Positions 61,959 through 64,000 of a stretch of DNA of 64,000 nt are shown here, one piece after another. The notes under the pieces were generated by a model. That model searched no databases. It saw nothing but the letters and a program-made list of their open reading frames with translations, and was not told where the DNA came from. Each line of letters begins with the position of its first letter. Positions within the stretch are counted from its first letter, which is position 1. The stretch comes from Mesobacillus harenae. GTDB lineage: Bacteria > Bacillota > Bacilli > Bacillales > Cytobacillaceae. The position numbers and the translations under genes are program-made. The stretch lies in NCBI RefSeq assembly GCF_013343715.1, contig NZ_JABUNR010000012.1, positions 1-64,000 of the forward strand, given 5' to 3'.

Positions 61959-63773
61959 GTGACAAAACATAAGCACGATAATACAGCGAACAGGTTTCAT
62001 TATTCCACTGACCTTGTCATTGAAAAACCGTTTAACTGGAAGCAAATGCTTAGGCTTTTTTCTTATATACTTCCGTATAAAAAAAGTCTAGTGCCGTTAT
62101 CAATTATTATGGTCCTGATAAATACAGCTGTACGGCTCATGATTCCGATTTTAATTGGTGTGTATACGCTTGATCAGGCAATTGTTGAGCGGGATACTTC
62201 AATGCTGATTAAGCTAGTGATATTAATAGCAGCTTTATATGCCGTTTCTTATTTTGCTAATATATTTAGAATCCGCTGGATGAACGAACTTGGACAAAAC
62301 GTGATTTATGATTTAAGGAAGCATCTATTTACTCATGTACAGAATCTTTCCCATCGTTTTTTTGATCAGCGTTCCGCTGGTTCCATTTTAGTGAGAATCA
62401 TGAATGATATCAACTCACTGCAAGAGCTATTTACGAACGGTGTTATAAATTTATTAATGGATATGATCTTACTGGCAGGGATTTTTGTTATCCTGTTTTC
62501 ATTAAGTCCTGAGCTCACTCTTGCGATAATGGTTATTCTGCCTGTTATGTTTTTTATATCGACAAGTCTTAGGAAGAAAATACGGCGATCATGGCAGACT
62601 GTCCGTTTAAAGCAAGCAAAGCTTAACTCTCACTTAAATGAAAGTATACAAGGAGTCAGAGTTACCCAGTCTTACACGCAGGAAAAAGAAAATATGCTTT
62701 ATTTTGATGGCGTTAACAAAGAAAGTTTCGAAAGCTGGAAAGAAGCATCCCAGAAAAATGCAATGTTCAGGCCTCTTGTCGAACTGACTAATGCACTTGG
62801 AACTGCTGTGCTTATCTGGTATGGCTCTTCCTTAATTGGGAATGGTATTTCGATCGGAGTCTTTGTATCCTTCGCTTTTTACCTAGGAATGTTTTGGGAG
62901 CCGATTTCCAGGCTGGGGATGGTCTATAACCAGCTTTTAATGGGAATGGCCTCATCAGAAAGAATATTTGAATTTCTAGATGAAAAACCAATTGTATCTG
63001 AAAGAGAGAATACAATTGAACTTAAGGAAGTTGAAGGACATATAGAATTTGATAAAGTTATGTTTTCCTATGATGGAAAAAGAATGGCTTTAAACGAAAT
63101 AAATCTTGAAATTATGTCAGGACAGACTGTAGCCTTTGTTGGTCATACCGGTTCTGGAAAAACGACTATCGCAAGCCTGGTCAGCCGGTTTTACGATCCG
63201 GATAATGGACGGGTCCTCGTAGACGGTAAGGATTTAAAGGATGTGTCTATTTCAAGCTTGAGAAACCAAATAAGCATTGTCCTGCAAGATACATTTATTT
63301 TTTCTGGTACAATTATGGATAATATTCGTTTTGGACGCCCATCAGCAACCGATGAGGAAGTTAAATCAGCAGCAAAAGCAGTCGGGGCGGCAGATTTTAT
63401 CGAGGAACTTCCTAAAGATTACCTTACAGAAGTAGAGGAACGGGGCAATATTTTATCTGTAGGGGAAAGGCAGCTTATATCTTTTGCACGTGCACTTTTG
63501 GCTGACCCGCAAATTTTAATACTTGATGAGGCGACGGCTAGCATAGATACGGAAACGGAAGTTAAAATTCAAAAAGCGCTTAAAACACTTTTAAAAGGGC
63601 GAACTGCGATTATGATCGCACACAGGCTTTCCACTATAAGAGAAGCTGATAATATTTTCGTGCTTGAAAATGGCAGGATTATTGAAAAAGGAACACATGA
63701 TGAACTCATGAATTACGAAGGAGAATATCACGACCTTGTAAAATCCCAATTTAATATGCTTGATGCAATATAA
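61959..63773 (+). CDS. yknV: Half-size ABC exporter, subunit YknV
   Basis: GTG 61959 follows AAGGAGGTG. The 604-residue protein has six helices and an ATPase with Walker A GHTGSGKTT (about 395-403) and Walker B ILILDEATASID, with the catalytic Glu. Its signature is ILSVGERQLIS instead of LSGGQ. A consensus Walker B here plus an altered signature, opposite to YknU, fits a heterodimeric exporter with one active site. A terminator follows. Confidence 0.88.
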   Translation: MTKHKHDNTANRFHYSTDLVIEKPFNWKQMLRLFSYILPYKKSLVPLSIIMVLINTAVRLMIPILIGVYTLDQAIVERDTSMLIKLVILIAALYAVSYFANIFRIRWMNELGQNVIYDLRKHLFTHVQNLSHRFFDQRSAGSILVRIMNDINSLQELFTNGVINLLMDMILLAGIFVILFSLSPELTLAIMVILPVMFFISTSLRKKIRRSWQTVRLKQAKLNSHLNESIQGVRVTQSYTQEKENMLYFDGVNKESFESWKEASQKNAMFRPLVELTNALGTAVLIWYGSSLIGNGISIGVFVSFAFYLGMFWEPISRLGMVYNQLLMGMASSERIFEFLDEKPIVSERENTIELKEVEGHIEFDKVMFSYDGKRMALNEINLEIMSGQTVAFVGHTGSGKTTIASLVSRFYDPDNGRVLVDGKDLKDVSISSLRNQISIVLQDTFIFSGTIMDNIRFGRPSATDEEVKSAAKAVGAADFIEELPKDYLTEVEERGNILSVGERQLISFARALLADPQILILDEATASIDTETEVKIQKALKTLLKGRTAIMIAHRLSTIREADNIFVLENGRIIEKGTHDELMNYEGEYHDLVKSQFNMLDAI

Positions 63774-63798
63774 AGCCTTCGATAAGAAGGCTTTTTTC
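63772..63798 (+). terminator. Terminator of yknUV
   Basis: AAAGCCTTC (63772-63780) and GAAGGCTTT (63786-63794) with a GATAA loop and T residues, directly after the stop. Confidence 0.9.
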
Positions 63799-63883
63799 TT
63801 AAAATTCACCTCTTAGCTTTTCTTTGTAACTATTTTACAGTGAAAACCGTCAATCCATATAAAGAGAAAAAGGGGTGAACAGT

Positions 63884-64000
63884 ATGAAAGCTATAAGATT
63901 AATAGTGATTTGTTTAACAGCATTGCTTATAAGTGCATGCAGTTCTAATGATTCTGCAGAAGATCATAATATGGGCGGCAATGAGGAAGCTAGCAAGGCG
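63884..64000 (+). CDS. Putative lipoprotein, truncated by window end
   Basis: ATG 63884 has AAAGGGGTGA upstream. The 39 codons visible read MKAIRLIVICLTALLISACSS with a lipobox (LISAC, Cys19), then a polar, acidic-asparagine stretch. It is a Sec-exported lipoprotein; the mature domain lies beyond the window, so no family can be named. Confidence 0.65.
   Translation, partial: MKAIRLIVICLTALLISACSSNDSAEDHNMGGNEEASKA

Noticed and set aside
1..64000. tRNA, rRNA, prophage or CRISPR loci
   Set aside because: None was recognised on either strand: no tRNA-like cloverleaf with TTCGA arm, no phage structural genes and no regular repeat array.

Overview
The window looks like a chromosomal segment of a spore-forming, low-GC Bacillaceae bacterium (Bacillus or a close relative). 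The evidence is AGGAGG-type ribosome binding sites, a SAM-I riboswitch, CtsR operators, spo0E, a CotF-like coat protein and LPXTG-free Gram-positive secretion signals. The gene order also closely follows the Bacillus subtilis ykr-ykv-pts-ykw-yku-ykn region. Gene names given by synteny rest on memory of B. subtilis, not on a database search.

Layout. 1-1.3 kb: the edge of an IS3-type element and small, possibly sporulation-related genes. 1.3-4.3 kb: a B12-binding radical SAM enzyme and a membrane acyltransferase (ykrP-like), both on the minus strand. 4.6-7.3 kb: a PAS-rich sporulation-type histidine kinase (kinE-like) overlapping ogt. 7.4-13.0 kb: methionine salvage, with mtnU divergent from mtnE, then mtnW-mtnX-mtnB-(mobile repeat)-mtnD behind a SigA-type promoter and SAM-I riboswitch; mtnA and mtnK are not present. 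13.4-14.5 kb: spo0E and a ZIP metal transporter. 14.9-18.4 kb: an etfB-etfA-fixC-fixX operon, the most unexpected block. 18.9-26.7 kb: secreted GlpQ-type phosphodiesterase, a hemerythrin gene with an FNR-like promoter, an Fsr-type MFS pump, a decayed gene, a CotF/glutamine-rich pair, an MhqR-like regulator and an M3 peptidase. 26.8-30.9 kb: clpE with tandem CtsR operators, ykvI, and a CPBP protease. 31.2-37.6 kb: ykvS, ykvO-like SDR, a lipoprotein, a FetAB-type transporter and ptsHI. 37.7-42.2 kb: ykwB, an atypical SDR, ykwC, patA, ykyB. 42.3-49.6 kb: ykuC with a PadR regulator, an IS1182 remnant, ykuD, a GGDEF-EAL protein, ykuE and a C39-type protease. 49.8-59.5 kb: ykuI, redox and MBL proteins, ykuJ, a tiny zinc ribbon, darB (ykuL), an MFS pump, ccpC, dapH, dapL. 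60.2-63.8 kb: the heterodimeric ABC exporter yknUV, then a truncated lipoprotein gene.

How the genes fit together. patA, dapH and dapL form the three-step acetyl branch of diaminopimelate/lysine synthesis, although patA is 16 kb from the other two. The mtn genes recycle methylthioadenosine carbon and sulfur to methionine; mtnE and mtnU form a glutamine transaminase/omega-amidase pair for the last step. kinE and spo0E act at opposite ends of Spo0A phosphorylation. Signalling by cyclic dinucleotides is represented by a GGDEF-EAL protein, a degenerate EAL protein (YkuI) and the c-di-AMP receptor DarB. ccpC and ptsHI belong to carbon control.

Non-coding content. At least five kinds of interspersed repeat lie between genes (near 150-220, 12374-12462, 18534-18750, 31050-31237, 58147-58300 and 59850-60050), together with many clear rho-independent terminators. 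No tRNA, rRNA or CRISPR array was seen. No wholly new system is demonstrated. The FixABCX operon with its leader hairpin, the FNR-like hemerythrin promoter, and the repeat families are the items that most deserve a follow-up.
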